Position numbers and translations under genes: made by a program. A stretch of 64,000 nucleotides of DNA, from NCBI GenBank assembly GCA_963813415.1, contig CAWEYW010000002.1:186001-250000 (forward strand), in the 5' to 3' direction. Shown here in pieces: positions 44,125 through 53,622 of this stretch. The first letter of the stretch is position 1. Every line of letters begins with the position of its first letter. The DNA comes from CAIWHR01 sp963813415 (lineage in GTDB: Bacteria; Pseudomonadota; Gammaproteobacteria; Burkholderiales; Casimicrobiaceae). A model generated the notes under the pieces. That model saw nothing but the letters and a program-made list of their open reading frames with translations, did not search any database and was not told the DNA's origin.

Positions 44125-46857
44125 ATGAGCGCAATGCGCGCCGCGGCCGAGCACGTCCCGACCTACTGCTACCAGTGTGTCGCGGGACCGGACCTCCTGC
44201 AGGTCAAGGTGGTCGACGGCGTGGCGACGGAGGTCGAGCCGAACTTCTGTGCGTCGAAGATCCACCCCGGCGGCGGCCGTGTGTGCGTCAAGGCGTTCGG
44301 GCTGATCCAGAAGACCTACAACCCGCATCGCGTGCTGACACCGATGCGACGCACCAATCCGAAAAAGGGCCGCGACGAGGACCCGCGGTTCGAGCCGATC
44401 AGCTGGGACGAGGCGTTCACGCTCATCGCGGACAAGCTGAATGCGCTGCGTGCTGCGGGCCTGACAGATGAGTCCGGTTATCCGCGCCTCGCCGTCAGCT
44501 TCGGCGGTGGCGGCACGCCGCAGTCGTACATGGGCACGTTCCCGGCATTCCTGGGCGCATGGGGTGTCGCCGACATGGGGTTCGGCTCCGGCCAGGGCGT
44601 CAAGTGCTATCACTCCGAGCACCTGTACGGCGAATACTGGCACCGGGCGTTCACGGTATCCCCCGACACGCCGCTCACCGAGTACCTCATTTCCTGCGGC
44701 GCCAACGTCGAGGTTTCCGGCGGCGTCGTCGGCATCTGGCGGCATGCGGAAGCACGCGCGCGCGGCATGAAGCGTGTGCAGGTGGAGCCGCACCTCTCGG
44801 TCACGGGCGCGTGCTCCGCCCAGTGGGTGCCGATCAAGCCCAAGACGGATGCTGCCTTCCTCTATGCGCTACTGCACGTGCTGCTGAACGAGGCGCCGCG
44901 CGAGAGACTCGATCTGGCGTTCCTCGGCCGTCACACGGCGTCGCCGTATCTGGTCGGGCCGCACGGCTATTACCTGCGCGAACGCGCGACGCACAAGCCC
45001 CTGATCTGGGATCGCAATACGGGCCGCGCCGTTCCCTTCGACACAGCAGGCATCGTGGAAGCACTCGAAGGCCGCTTCGATGCCGACGCCGTCGAGATCG
45101 GTCCCGACGACGAAGTGCTCGCCGACGGCACGCTTGCCGGCGAAACGGCATTCAGCAAGCTGGTCGCGCATTTCGCGACGTACAGCCCCGAGTGGGCGGA
45201 GGGTGTGTGCGAAGTGCCCGCGGCGACGATGCGACGCATCGCGCACGAGTACCTCGACCACGCCCACATCGGCGAGACGATCGAGATCGACGGCAAGGTC
45301 ATGCCCTTCCGTCCCGTCGCCGTCAGCCTCGGCAAGACGGTCAACAACGGCTGGGGCGGCTACGAGTGCGTGTGGGCGCGCACGATGCTCGCTGCCCTGG
45401 TCGGTGCGCTCGAAGTGCCCGGCGGCACGCTCGGCACCACGGTGCGCCTCAACCGTCCGCTGAACGAGCGCCTGAAAAGCGCGAAGCCCGGCGTCGACGG
45501 CTTCATGGCGAGTGCACTCAATCCGACGGACAAGGCGCGCTGGTCGCCGAACCCGAACATCCGCAACGCGTACCGCACGATGGTGCCGCTGGCCGCCGAC
45601 GGGCCGTGGAGCCAGGCGCTCGGCCCCACGCACTTCTCGTGGATGTTCCTCGACGAGACCCCGAAGGGCCTGCCCCGCGTGACCCTGCCGGACGTGTGGA
45701 TCGTCTATCGCACCAATCCCGCGATCTCCTTCTGGGACACCGCCGCGGTGGCGCAGAAGATGACCCGCTTCCCGTTCGTGGTCGCCTTCGCCTACACGCG
45801 CGATGAGACCAATCATTTCGCGGACGTGCTGCTGCCCGACGCCACCGACCTGGAAAGCCTGCAGCTCATCCGCATCGGCGGGTCCAAGTTCGTCGAGCAG
45901 TTCTGGGACCAGCAGGGCTTCGCGCTGCGCCAGCCGGTCGTCGAGACCCGCGGCGAAGCCCGCGATTTCACCGACATCGCGAGCGAGCTCGCCCGGCGCA
46001 CCAACCTGTACGACAAGTACATCGCCGCGATCAACCGCGGCGCCGGGGGCGTGCCGCTCAAGGGCGCGCAGTGGGATTTCTCGCTGGCACCGGAACGCGA
46101 CTACACCCGCGAGGAGATCTGGAACGCCGTGTGCCGGGCCGCCAGCGCCGAGCTCTCCGACGGGACGGACGTGCACGACCTCGACTGGTGGAAGGAGCAT
46201 GGCCTGGCCACGAAGCCGTTCCCACGCTCGGACTGGTACCTGTATCCGACGCTGGCCGCGCAAGGGCTGCGCTTCGAGCTGCCCTATCAGGAGCGGCTAC
46301 AGCGCGTGGGGGTCGAGCTGGGGCGGCGCCTGCACGAGAACGACATGCATTGGTGGGATGCGCAGTTGCAGGAATACCAGGCGCTGCCGCCGTGGAAGGA
46401 CTTCCCGGGACACTGGAGCAAGGCCGTGGTGCAGGCGGGCGGCCGCCCCGAGGACTATCCGTTCTGGCTCCTGACGGCGCGCAGCATGCAGTACGCCTGG
46501 GGTGCCAACGTCGGCATGCAGCTCATCAAGGAGATGGCCGACAACGTCGCGGGCCACCGCGGCGTGATCATGAACGTCGGCGCCGCCGCAAAGCTCGGGA
46601 TCGCCGATGGCGACACCATCGTGATCGCGACCCCGAAGCGCAGCGTGCGCGCCCGGGTGGTGCTGCGCCAGGGCATCCGTCCCGACACGCTGCTGCTCAT
46701 CGGCCAGTTCGATCACTGGGTCACGCCGCTGGCCAAGGATTTCGGCGTGCCGAGCCTCAATTCACTCGCCACGATGTCGATGGATCTCACCGACGCCACG
46801 GGGTCGGGCGCCGACATCGTGCGGGTGCGCGTCGGTCGCGAGGAGATCCCGGCATGA
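44125..46857 (+). CDS. padB: Molybdopterin catalytic subunit, phenylacetyl-CoA:acceptor oxidoreductase (PadB-like)
   Basis: The 910-residue DMSO-reductase-family subunit has an N-terminal iron-sulfur site (TYCYQCVAGPDLLQVKVVDG, then NFCASKIHPGGGRVCVKAFG). Bis-MGD binding regions follow (TPMRRTNPKKGRDEDPRFEP; FGGGGTPQSYMGTFPAFLGA), and the C-terminal cap lies at GVIMNVGAAAKLGIADGDTI. No Tat signal is present, so it is cytoplasmic-facing. Together with the next two genes it matches the three-subunit Mo enzyme that oxidises phenylacetyl-CoA to phenylglyoxylate in denitrifiers; the adjacent phenylacetate-CoA ligase gene supports this. ATG at 44125 follows GGAGG. Confidence 0.78.
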   Translation: MSAMRAAAEHVPTYCYQCVAGPDLLQVKVVDGVATEVEPNFCASKIHPGGGRVCVKAFGLIQKTYNPHRVLTPMRRTNPKKGRDEDPRFEPISWDEAFTLIADKLNALRAAGLTDESGYPRLAVSFGGGGTPQSYMGTFPAFLGAWGVADMGFGSGQGVKCYHSEHLYGEYWHRAFTVSPDTPLTEYLISCGANVEVSGGVVGIWRHAEARARGMKRVQVEPHLSVTGACSAQWVPIKPKTDAAFLYALLHVLLNEAPRERLDLAFLGRHTASPYLVGPHGYYLRERATHKPLIWDRNTGRAVPFDTAGIVEALEGRFDADAVEIGPDDEVLADGTLAGETAFSKLVAHFATYSPEWAEGVCEVPAATMRRIAHEYLDHAHIGETIEIDGKVMPFRPVAVSLGKTVNNGWGGYECVWARTMLAALVGALEVPGGTLGTTVRLNRPLNERLKSAKPGVDGFMASALNPTDKARWSPNPNIRNAYRTMVPLAADGPWSQALGPTHFSWMFLDETPKGLPRVTLPDVWIVYRTNPAISFWDTAAVAQKMTRFPFVVAFAYTRDETNHFADVLLPDATDLESLQLIRIGGSKFVEQFWDQQGFALRQPVVETRGEARDFTDIASELARRTNLYDKYIAAINRGAGGVPLKGAQWDFSLAPERDYTREEIWNAVCRAASAELSDGTDVHDLDWWKEHGLATKPFPRSDWYLYPTLAAQGLRFELPYQERLQRVGVELGRRLHENDMHWWDAQLQEYQALPPWKDFPGHWSKAVVQAGGRPEDYPFWLLTARSMQYAWGANVGMQLIKEMADNVAGHRGVIMNVGAAAKLGIADGDTIVIATPKRSVRARVVLRQGIRPDTLLLIGQFDHWVTPLAKDFGVPSLNSLATMSMDLTDATGSGADIVRVRVGREEIPA

Positions 46858-47507
46858 CGCGGTGGGTCATGATTGCCGACCTGCGCCGTTGCGTAGGTTG
46901 CCAGACGTGCACCGCCGCGTGCCGTCACGCCAATGCCACGCCGCCCGGAGTGCAGTGGCGCCGCGTGATCGACGCCGAGATCGGCGAGTTCCCCGAGGTG
47001 CGTCGTTCGTTCATCCCGGTGGGCTGCCAGCACTGCGACGATCCCCCGTGCATGGACGTCTGCCCGACGACCGCCACCAAGAAGCGCACCGACGGCATCG
47101 TCACCATCGATTACGACCTGTGCATCGGCTGCGCCTACTGCGCCGTCGCCTGCCCGTATCAGGCGCGCTACAAGTCGGCGCGCCCCGGATTCGCCTACGA
47201 CGCCGCGATGCCGAACGAGACTGCGCGCCAGGACGACGGACGCGTTGCCGTCGCCACCAAGTGCACCTTCTGCGTGGACCGCATCGACGCGGGCATCGCC
47301 CAGGGACTCAAGCCTGGCGTGGACCCCGAAGCCACACCGGCCTGCGTCAACGCGTGCATCACGCAGACGCTGCAATTCGGCGACATCGAGGATCCGGCAA
47401 GCAACGTATCGCAGACGCTCGCGACGCACCGCCACTTCCGCATGCACGAGGACCTCGGCACCGGCCCGGGCTTCTACTACGTGTGGGATCGCAAGGAATC
47501 CGCATGA
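46854..47507 (+). CDS. padC: Iron-sulfur electron-transfer subunit (PadC-like)
   Basis: The 217-residue protein has four [4Fe-4S] motifs: CVGCQTCTAACRHAN, CQHCDDPPCMDVCPTTAT, CIGCAYCAVACPYQARY and CTFCVDRIDAGIA with PACVNAC further on. This is the DmsB/NrfC architecture, relaying electrons from the Mo subunit to the membrane subunit. It overlaps the preceding and following genes by four bases each (ATGA), so all three are co-translated. Confidence 0.85.
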   Translation: MTRWVMIADLRRCVGCQTCTAACRHANATPPGVQWRRVIDAEIGEFPEVRRSFIPVGCQHCDDPPCMDVCPTTATKKRTDGIVTIDYDLCIGCAYCAVACPYQARYKSARPGFAYDAAMPNETARQDDGRVAVATKCTFCVDRIDAGIAQGLKPGVDPEATPACVNACITQTLQFGDIEDPASNVSQTLATHRHFRMHEDLGTGPGFYYVWDRKESA

Positions 47508-48358
47508 GCGCCCGACCCGTCGTGCCCTATGGCGCCACCCCATGGCACCAGACCAGCTGGGATTGGCGCGCCGCGGGCAACTTCATGGGCGGCGGGCTGG
47601 GTGCCGGCATCATCGTGGCCGCGGCGCTTTCCGGTGCCACCGGCCGCGCCGGCGCCCTGCTCTTCGCCGCCGGGGTCATCGCGGTGGGACTCGGCCTCGG
47701 CAGTGTCGCGCTGGAGCTCGGCCGTCCGTTGCGGGCGCTGAACGTGTTCCGCAATCCCCGCACGTCGTGGATGTCGCGTGAAGCAATCGCCGCGGCGGCG
47801 CTGATGCTGGCCGGCCTCGCGGCGATCGGCGGCGTCGCGGGCGCCGCCGCCATCGCCGCAGCACTGGCGTTGGTGTTCGTCTACTGCCAGGCACGACTGC
47901 TGCAAGCGGCCAAGGGCATCCCCGCATGGCGCGAGCCGCGCGTGGTGTGGCTGCTGGTCGCCACGGGCCTCGCCGAAGGTGCGGGTTTCTACTGGCTGAC
48001 GATGGGCCTGCACCGCGCCGCGAGCACCACGCTGCTGGTCACGTTCGTCGTGCTGCTGCTCGCGCGGGTTGTTGCATGGTGGGGCTATCGCCAGCACCTC
48101 GCGGGCCTGAATCCGCGCGCCGCACGCGCGCTCGAACGTGCCGGCGCCGGCCTGGTACGCATCGGCACGATCGCCCCGCTCGCGTTGCTGGCTGCCGCAG
48201 CATTCGCCCCCGATCCTTATGCCACGGCGCTCCAGGCGCTGGCCGGCCTGTGCGCGCTCGTCGCGGGGTCCTGGTTCAAGTTCGCCCTGGTGACGCGCGC
48301 TGCGTACAACCGCGGATTCGTTCTGCCGCAACTGCCCGTTCGCGGCGCCCGGTCATAG
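47504..48358 (+). CDS. padD: Membrane anchor/quinone subunit (PadD-like, DmsC family)
   Basis: The 284-residue protein has eight hydrophobic segments starting near residue 28, with the DmsC/NrfD-type N-terminus WHQTSWDWRAAGNFMGGGLG. It would anchor the Mo and iron-sulfur subunits and pass electrons to quinone. The histidine in TPWHQTSWDW and the arginine in LGRPLRALNVFRNPRTSWMS are typical. It completes the PadBCD-like operon; 28 bp follow before the phenylacetate-CoA ligase gene. Confidence 0.82.
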   Translation: MSARPVVPYGATPWHQTSWDWRAAGNFMGGGLGAGIIVAAALSGATGRAGALLFAAGVIAVGLGLGSVALELGRPLRALNVFRNPRTSWMSREAIAAAALMLAGLAAIGGVAGAAAIAAALALVFVYCQARLLQAAKGIPAWREPRVVWLLVATGLAEGAGFYWLTMGLHRAASTTLLVTFVVLLLARVVAWWGYRQHLAGLNPRAARALERAGAGLVRIGTIAPLALLAAAAFAPDPYATALQALAGLCALVAGSWFKFALVTRAAYNRGFVLPQLPVRGARS

Positions 48359-48386
48359 CGCCACGCTGACAGCGGAAGGAGGTCGC

Positions 48387-49739
48387 ATGGGAGCAACCAC
48401 GATGGCCGAAGTTGGCGGGCACACTGCCGAGCACGCCGGCGTATTCTTTCACCGGAATGCCGAGACGATGTCGCGCGACCGGCTGGCCGCATTGCAGCTC
48501 GAGCGCCTGCGCGCGACGGCGCGCAACGCCTACGACAACGTGCCGTTCCATCGGGCACGCTTCGATGCGGCGGGCCTGCACCCGGGGGACATCACGACCC
48601 TGGAACACCTGCGCGGGCTGCCCTTCACCGTCAAGACCGATCTGCGCGACACCTACCCGTTCGGCATGTTCGCGCGGCCCCGGGAGGAGCTCATCCGGTT
48701 GCACGCATCGTCGGGCACGACGGGCAAGCCGACCGTGGTCGGCTACACGGAACAGGACATCCAGACGTGGGCCGATCTCATGGCACGCAGCCTTGCGTGC
48801 GCGGGCGCACGCCGCGGCGACGTCGTCCACAACGCCTACGGGTACGGGCTGTTCACCGGCGGCCTCGGCGCCCACTATGGCAGCGAACGGCTCGGAGCGA
48901 CGGTAGTCCCGATGTCGGGCGGATCCACCGAGCGCCAGATCGCGCTCATCCTCGATTTCGGCGCACGCGTGCTCTGTGCGACGCCTTCGTATGCCCTGGC
49001 CATCGCCGAGGTCGCGGAACGACAGGGTGTCGACCTGCGGCGGAGCAGCCTGCGCATCGGGCTCTTCGGCGCGGAACCCTGGAGCGACGCCATGCGCCAC
49101 GAGATCGAGTCGCGCCTGGGAATAACCGCGATTGACATTTACGGCTTGTCCGAGATCATGGGCCCTGGCGTGGCGTGCGAATGCGAACACCAGGCAGGCC
49201 TGCACGGGTGGGAGGACCACTTCCTGTTCGAGGTGCTCGATCCGGAGACCGGAGCCCCGGTGCCGGAAGGTGCCGCCGGCGAGCTCGTGATCACGACACT
49301 CACCAAGGAAGCGCTGCCGATGCTGCGCTACCGCACGCGTGACATCACGCGCATCACGACCGCGCCGTGTGCCTGCGGCCGCACGCATCTGCGGATCCTG
49401 CGCATCACCGGTCGCAACGACGACATGCTCATCATCCGCGGCGTCAACGTGTATCCGTCGCAGGTGGAGGCGGTGCTGGTGGGGCTGCCGCGCGTCTCGC
49501 CGCATTACCAGCTCGTGATCGAGCGGCGCGGCAGCCTCGACCACGTGACCATCGAAGTCGAAGCCCAGCCGGGAGTCGCTGCCGATGCATATGCGGGCAT
49601 CGCGCGCGAAGTCGCGCATCACATCAAGTCGATGATCGGCGTCACGACGGACGTGCTCGTCAAGCCGCCGGAGACGATTCCGCGCTCCCAGGGCAAGGCC
49701 GTGCGCGTGCGTGACCTGCGGGGCACCACGGCGCACTGA
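48387..49739 (+). CDS. paaK: Phenylacetate-CoA ligase
   Basis: The 450-residue enzyme belongs to the PaaK branch of ANL ligases. The N-terminus has LRATARNAYDNVPFHRARFD, the ATP loop is HASSGTTGKPTVVGYT, and other signatures are DIYGLSEIMGPGVACECEHQ, LRYRTRDITRITTAPCACGR and the C-terminal hinge GRNDDMLIIRGVNVYPSQVE. The C-terminal Lys is in PRSQGKAVRV. It makes phenylacetyl-CoA, the substrate of the PadBCD-like enzyme encoded just upstream. GGAAGGAGG precedes the ATG. In denitrifiers the matching gene is called padJ. Confidence 0.9.
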   Translation: MGATTMAEVGGHTAEHAGVFFHRNAETMSRDRLAALQLERLRATARNAYDNVPFHRARFDAAGLHPGDITTLEHLRGLPFTVKTDLRDTYPFGMFARPREELIRLHASSGTTGKPTVVGYTEQDIQTWADLMARSLACAGARRGDVVHNAYGYGLFTGGLGAHYGSERLGATVVPMSGGSTERQIALILDFGARVLCATPSYALAIAEVAERQGVDLRRSSLRIGLFGAEPWSDAMRHEIESRLGITAIDIYGLSEIMGPGVACECEHQAGLHGWEDHFLFEVLDPETGAPVPEGAAGELVITTLTKEALPMLRYRTRDITRITTAPCACGRTHLRILRITGRNDDMLIIRGVNVYPSQVEAVLVGLPRVSPHYQLVIERRGSLDHVTIEVEAQPGVAADAYAGIAREVAHHIKSMIGVTTDVLVKPPETIPRSQGKAVRVRDLRGTTAH

Positions 49740-49766
49740 CACCGGCTCCCGCCGCCCGAGACCCTC

Positions 49767-50234
49767 ATGTCCAAGCGTATCGTCACCATGACCGTCAACG
49801 GTCGTCTGCGCGAAGAAGCCGCGCCGGATCACCTGCTGCTCGTCGACTATCTCCGCGGCCTTGGGCTGACCGGCACGAAGCAGGGCTGCGACGGCGGCGA
49901 ATGCGGCGCGTGCACCGTACTGATCGATGGCGAGCCGCGACTCGCCTGCATCACCCTCGCCGCCACCTGCGAGGGGCGGGAGATCGAGACCATCGAAGGC
50001 CTCGCATCGGGTGGACGCATGAGCCGGCTGCAGCAGGCCTTCCACGAGAAACTCGGCACCCAGTGCGGCTTCTGCACGCCGGGCATGATCATGGCGGCCG
50101 AAGCTCTCCTGCGCCGCAATCCCCGACCCACCGAGGCGGAAATCCGCGACGCGCTCTCGGGCAATCTCTGCCGCTGCACCGGATACGTGAAGATCGTCGA
50201 GTCGGTGCAGACGGCGGCGGAGGGATCGCCATGA
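49767..50234 (+). CDS. hcrC: 4-hydroxybenzoyl-CoA reductase [2Fe-2S] subunit
   Basis: The 155-residue protein is a xanthine-oxidase-family small subunit with two [2Fe-2S] sites: the plant-type CDGGECGACTVLIDGEPRLAC and the C-terminal CGFCTPGMIMAAEALL with CRCTGY. It passes electrons from the FAD subunit to the Mo subunit. It starts the hcrCAB set and overlaps the large subunit by four bases (ATGA). Confidence 0.9.
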   Translation: MSKRIVTMTVNGRLREEAAPDHLLLVDYLRGLGLTGTKQGCDGGECGACTVLIDGEPRLACITLAATCEGREIETIEGLASGGRMSRLQQAFHEKLGTQCGFCTPGMIMAAEALLRRNPRPTEAEIRDALSGNLCRCTGYVKIVESVQTAAEGSP

Positions 50235-52615
50235 GCGCGAACGAGCAGGTGCACCTGAAGCCTCACGAGCATGCGAGCGGCACGCCCCGCGCCGGGGTTG
50301 GCGAGCGCACGCCACTCATCGACGGCGTGGACAAGGTGACCGGCCGGGCACGCTACACGGCCGATCTGCCGCTCGGCGAAGCCCTGGTGGGCCGCATCCT
50401 GCGCAGTCCCGTTGCGCATGGCGTGATCCGTGGCATCGACACCGCCGCCGCGCGAGCGTTGCCGGGTGTGCGGGCGATCATCACGGGAATGGACTTCGCC
50501 GCGCCGTACGGGGTCATCCCCATCGCGCAGAACGAGTGGCCGCTCGCCCGTGACAAGGTGCGTTATCGCGGCGAGCCCGTTGCGGCGGTTGCCGCCGTGG
50601 ACGAGGCCACGGCGGAAGCGGCACTCGCGGCCATCGTGCTCGATATCGAGCCGCTGCCGGCGTACTTCGCCGCTGTCGAGGCCCGCGCTCCCGGTGCGGT
50701 GGCGCTGCACGACAAGAAGCCTGGCAACATCGAGCGTGAAGTCGCCCAGACGTTTGGTGACGTCGACGGCGGCTTCGCGGCAGCCGACCTCGTGCGCGAG
50801 GAGACGTTCCATTACGCCGAGGTCGCGCACGGTCAGATCGAGCGCAATGCGGCGATCGTGGTGTACGAGCCGGAGCACGACCGCCTCACGTCGCATTCGG
50901 TGACCCAGGTTCCGTACTACCTGCACCTCACCATCGCACAGTGCCTCGGTATCGACAGCTCCCGGGTTCGCGTCGTCAAGCCGTTCGTTGGCGGCGGCTT
51001 CGGGCATCGTGTCGAGCCGCTCAATTTCGAGATCGCCACCGCGGCCTTGGCCCGCGCGGCGGGCGGCACGGTGCGCATGGAGCAATCGCGCGAGGACGGC
51101 TTTCTCACGCACCGCGGGCGGCCGGAGACCGACATCCGCCTGAAGCTCGGCATGAAGCGCTCCGGCGAGATCACGGCGGTTGATTGCGAGATCGTGCAGC
51201 GTGGCGGCGCCTACGGCGGTTACGGACTCGTCACCATCCTCTACGCGGGCGCCCTGCTGCACGCGCTCTATCCGCTCGATGCCGTGCGCTATCGCGGCTA
51301 CCGTGTCTACACGAACACACCACCGTGCGGCGCGATGCGCGGCCACGGTGCGGTCGACGCGCGGCATGCCTTCGAGTCGCTGCTCGATACCATGGCGGCC
51401 GAGCTCGGGCTCGACCCGATTGCCGTCCGGCGCGCGAACCTCATCACGCCGCCGTATCGCACGATCAACGAGCTGCAGGTCAATTCGTACGGCATTCCCG
51501 CCTGCCTGGAATGGGTCGAAGCCGCCTCCGGATGGAAGGCGCGGCATGGCAAGCTGCCGCGCGGGCACGGCCTCGGCGTCGCGTGCTCGCACTACGTGTC
51601 CGGATCGGCCAAGCCGGTGCACTGGAGCGGCGAGCCGCACGCGGTCATCAACCTGAAGCTGGATTTCGACGGCGGCATCACGATCCTCACGGGAGCCGCC
51701 GATATCGGCCAGGGCTCCTCGACCCTGCTCGCCCAGGTCGTTGCCGAGGTGCTCGAGCTGCCGATGGCGCGCATCCGGGTGATCGCCGGCGACAGCGCAC
51801 TGACACCCAAGGACAACGGCTCGTATTCGTCGCGCGTGTCGTTCATGGTGGGCAACGCGGCGTTGCGGGCCGCGGAAGAGCTGAAACGCATGCTCGTCGC
51901 GGCGGCCGCGCGCAAGCTGCAGGTCGCACCCGATGCCATTGAATGGGAGGGGGAGCACTGTCGCGTGACCGGTACCGACAACGCGCTGTCCTTCAACGCC
52001 GTCGTTGAAGCCGCGCTCGTCGATACCGGCACGCTGACGGTCAAGGGAAGCTGGTCGACGCCACCGGAGACGCAGGGCGGCAAGTTCCGTGGTGCCGCAG
52101 TCGGCTCGACGGCCGGATTCTCCTATGCCGCGCAAGTCGTCGAGGTCAGCGTCGACGAGGACACGGGCGTCGTGAAGGTGGAGCGCGTTTGGGTCGCGCA
52201 CGATTGCGGGTTCGCCATCAATCCGTTGGCCGTCGAAGGCCAGGTGCAAGGCGCCGTGTGGATGGGCATGGGGCAGGCGCTGTGCGAGGAGACGCGCTAC
52301 CACGAGGGCCTGCCGTTGCACGCCAACTTCCTCGACTACCGCATCCCGACGAGCGTGGAGTCACCGCCGATGGAGGTGAAGCTCATCGAGAGCCACGATC
52401 CACTCGGCCCGTTCGGCGCCAAGGAAGCAAGCGAAGGCGCACTGCACGGCTTCGCGCCGGCGCTCACCAATGCCATCCACGACGCACTTGGCTTGCGGCT
52501 GACGACGCTGCCCGCGTCGCCCGATCGGGTGCTGGAAGCGCTGGTCGCCAGCAGGCGCGCGCAGCGCCTGCGCAACGCGAATCGCGCCAAACCGCGCGAG
52601 CCGGCAGAGGCCTGA
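50231..52615 (+). CDS. hcrA: 4-hydroxybenzoyl-CoA reductase molybdenum subunit
   Basis: The 794-residue large subunit has the xanthine-oxidase-family domains: DGVDKVTGRARYTADLPLGE at the N-terminus, VKPFVGGGFGHRVEPLNFEI, the ARG-like CGAMRGHGAVDARHAFESLL and the C-terminal catalytic Glu region GPFGAKEASEGAL. It removes the phenolic hydroxyl of 4-hydroxybenzoyl-CoA to give benzoyl-CoA. The ATG overlaps the hcrC stop. The FAD subunit follows two bases after its stop. Confidence 0.88.
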   Translation: MSANEQVHLKPHEHASGTPRAGVGERTPLIDGVDKVTGRARYTADLPLGEALVGRILRSPVAHGVIRGIDTAAARALPGVRAIITGMDFAAPYGVIPIAQNEWPLARDKVRYRGEPVAAVAAVDEATAEAALAAIVLDIEPLPAYFAAVEARAPGAVALHDKKPGNIEREVAQTFGDVDGGFAAADLVREETFHYAEVAHGQIERNAAIVVYEPEHDRLTSHSVTQVPYYLHLTIAQCLGIDSSRVRVVKPFVGGGFGHRVEPLNFEIATAALARAAGGTVRMEQSREDGFLTHRGRPETDIRLKLGMKRSGEITAVDCEIVQRGGAYGGYGLVTILYAGALLHALYPLDAVRYRGYRVYTNTPPCGAMRGHGAVDARHAFESLLDTMAAELGLDPIAVRRANLITPPYRTINELQVNSYGIPACLEWVEAASGWKARHGKLPRGHGLGVACSHYVSGSAKPVHWSGEPHAVINLKLDFDGGITILTGAADIGQGSSTLLAQVVAEVLELPMARIRVIAGDSALTPKDNGSYSSRVSFMVGNAALRAAEELKRMLVAAAARKLQVAPDAIEWEGEHCRVTGTDNALSFNAVVEAALVDTGTLTVKGSWSTPPETQGGKFRGAAVGSTAGFSYAAQVVEVSVDEDTGVVKVERVWVAHDCGFAINPLAVEGQVQGAVWMGMGQALCEETRYHEGLPLHANFLDYRIPTSVESPPMEVKLIESHDPLGPFGAKEASEGALHGFAPALTNAIHDALGLRLTTLPASPDRVLEALVASRRAQRLRNANRAKPREPAEA

Positions 52616-52617
52616 TC

Positions 52618-53622
52618 GTGGAATCCATGCGCCCGTTCGAGCTGCGCGCGCCGCACACCATTGCCGAGGCAGCGACACTGCTTGCCACGACCCCTGGCGC
52701 ACGGCTGCTGGCGGGCGGCACCGATCTCATTCCAAATCTGCTCCGGCGCATCGGCGATCCCGCGGTGCTCATCGCGCTCGGCGGAGTGAACGGCTTCGCC
52801 GCGCTCGGCCGCTCGGATGCGGGTCTTGGCCTCGGCGCAGGCATCACCCTGCAGCGCATCGCTGCCGACGAAGGCATCGTGCGGGACTACCCGGCCCTCG
52901 CGCAAGCTGCAGCGAGCGTGGCTGCACCGGCACATCGCGCGGCCGCCACCCTCGGCGGCAATCTTTGTCTCGATACCCGCTGCGTGTTCTACAACCAGAG
53001 CGAGTGGTGGCGTAGCTCCAATGGCTTCTGCCTCAAGCGTGGCGGCGACGTGTGCCATGTCGCGCCGCAGGGCGAACACTGTCACGCGGCGTTCAGCGGC
53101 GACGTCGCGGCGGCGCTGCTCGCGCTCGACGCAGCCGTGGAAATCGCGTCGATCGCGGGCACGCGCCTGGTGCCCATCGACGAGCTGTACCGCGACGACG
53201 GCGCGGCCCATCTCACCCTGGCGAAGGACGAGCTGCTCGTGCGCGTGTGCGTGCCCCCACCGCAGTCCGGTGCACGCTCGGGTTACCGCAAGGCACGCGT
53301 GCGCGGCGCCATCGACTTTCCCCTTGCCGGCGTCGCCTGCGCGCTCGACATCGACAACGGGATGGTTTCGCACCTGCGCATCGGCCTCACCGGTACGAAC
53401 TCGCGGCCGGTCCTGCTCGTCGGCACCGAGACGCTTTTCGGCAGGCCGATCGATGACACGCTGCTCGCGACCATCGGGAAGCTTGTCCAGAAGCAGGTCA
53501 GTCCGATGCGCACGACGCTCACCGCATCGCATTACCGCCGCCAGGTCGCGGCGGCGCTGGTGCGGCGCCTCGTGCACGACCTCGCGTGCGCGACCGCGCA
53601 ACCGGTGGTGGTGTCGCCATGA
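52618..53622 (+). CDS. hcrB: 4-hydroxybenzoyl-CoA reductase FAD/[4Fe-4S] subunit
   Basis: The 334-residue subunit has the FAD-binding motifs LLAGGTDLIPNLLRR and AAPAHRAAATLGGN, then a Cys-rich insertion with CLDTRCVFYNQSEWWR, GFCLKRGGDVC and GEHCHAAF. That insertion carries the extra [4Fe-4S] cluster specific to 4-hydroxybenzoyl-CoA reductase and separates it from ordinary xanthine-dehydrogenase-type enzymes. It receives electrons from ferredoxin. GTG at 52618 is chosen (AGAGG upstream); an ATG lies three codons later. Its stop overlaps the ligase start. Confidence 0.92.
   Translation: MESMRPFELRAPHTIAEAATLLATTPGARLLAGGTDLIPNLLRRIGDPAVLIALGGVNGFAALGRSDAGLGLGAGITLQRIAADEGIVRDYPALAQAAASVAAPAHRAAATLGGNLCLDTRCVFYNQSEWWRSSNGFCLKRGGDVCHVAPQGEHCHAAFSGDVAAALLALDAAVEIASIAGTRLVPIDELYRDDGAAHLTLAKDELLVRVCVPPPQSGARSGYRKARVRGAIDFPLAGVACALDIDNGMVSHLRIGLTGTNSRPVLLVGTETLFGRPIDDTLLATIGKLVQKQVSPMRTTLTASHYRRQVAAALVRRLVHDLACATAQPVVVSP

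Noticed and set aside
44125..46857. Nitrate reductase, formate dehydrogenase or DMSO reductase as the identity of the Mo enzyme
   Set aside because: There is no Tat signal and no partner genes for those systems. The three-gene layout with phenylacetate-CoA ligase fits a PadBCD-like enzyme better.
52817..53618. Plus-strand open frame covering hcrB in another frame before the enoyl-CoA hydratase
   Set aside because: Only the part from the GTG at 55094 has a crotonase domain; the rest is a shadow of hcrB and the ligase.
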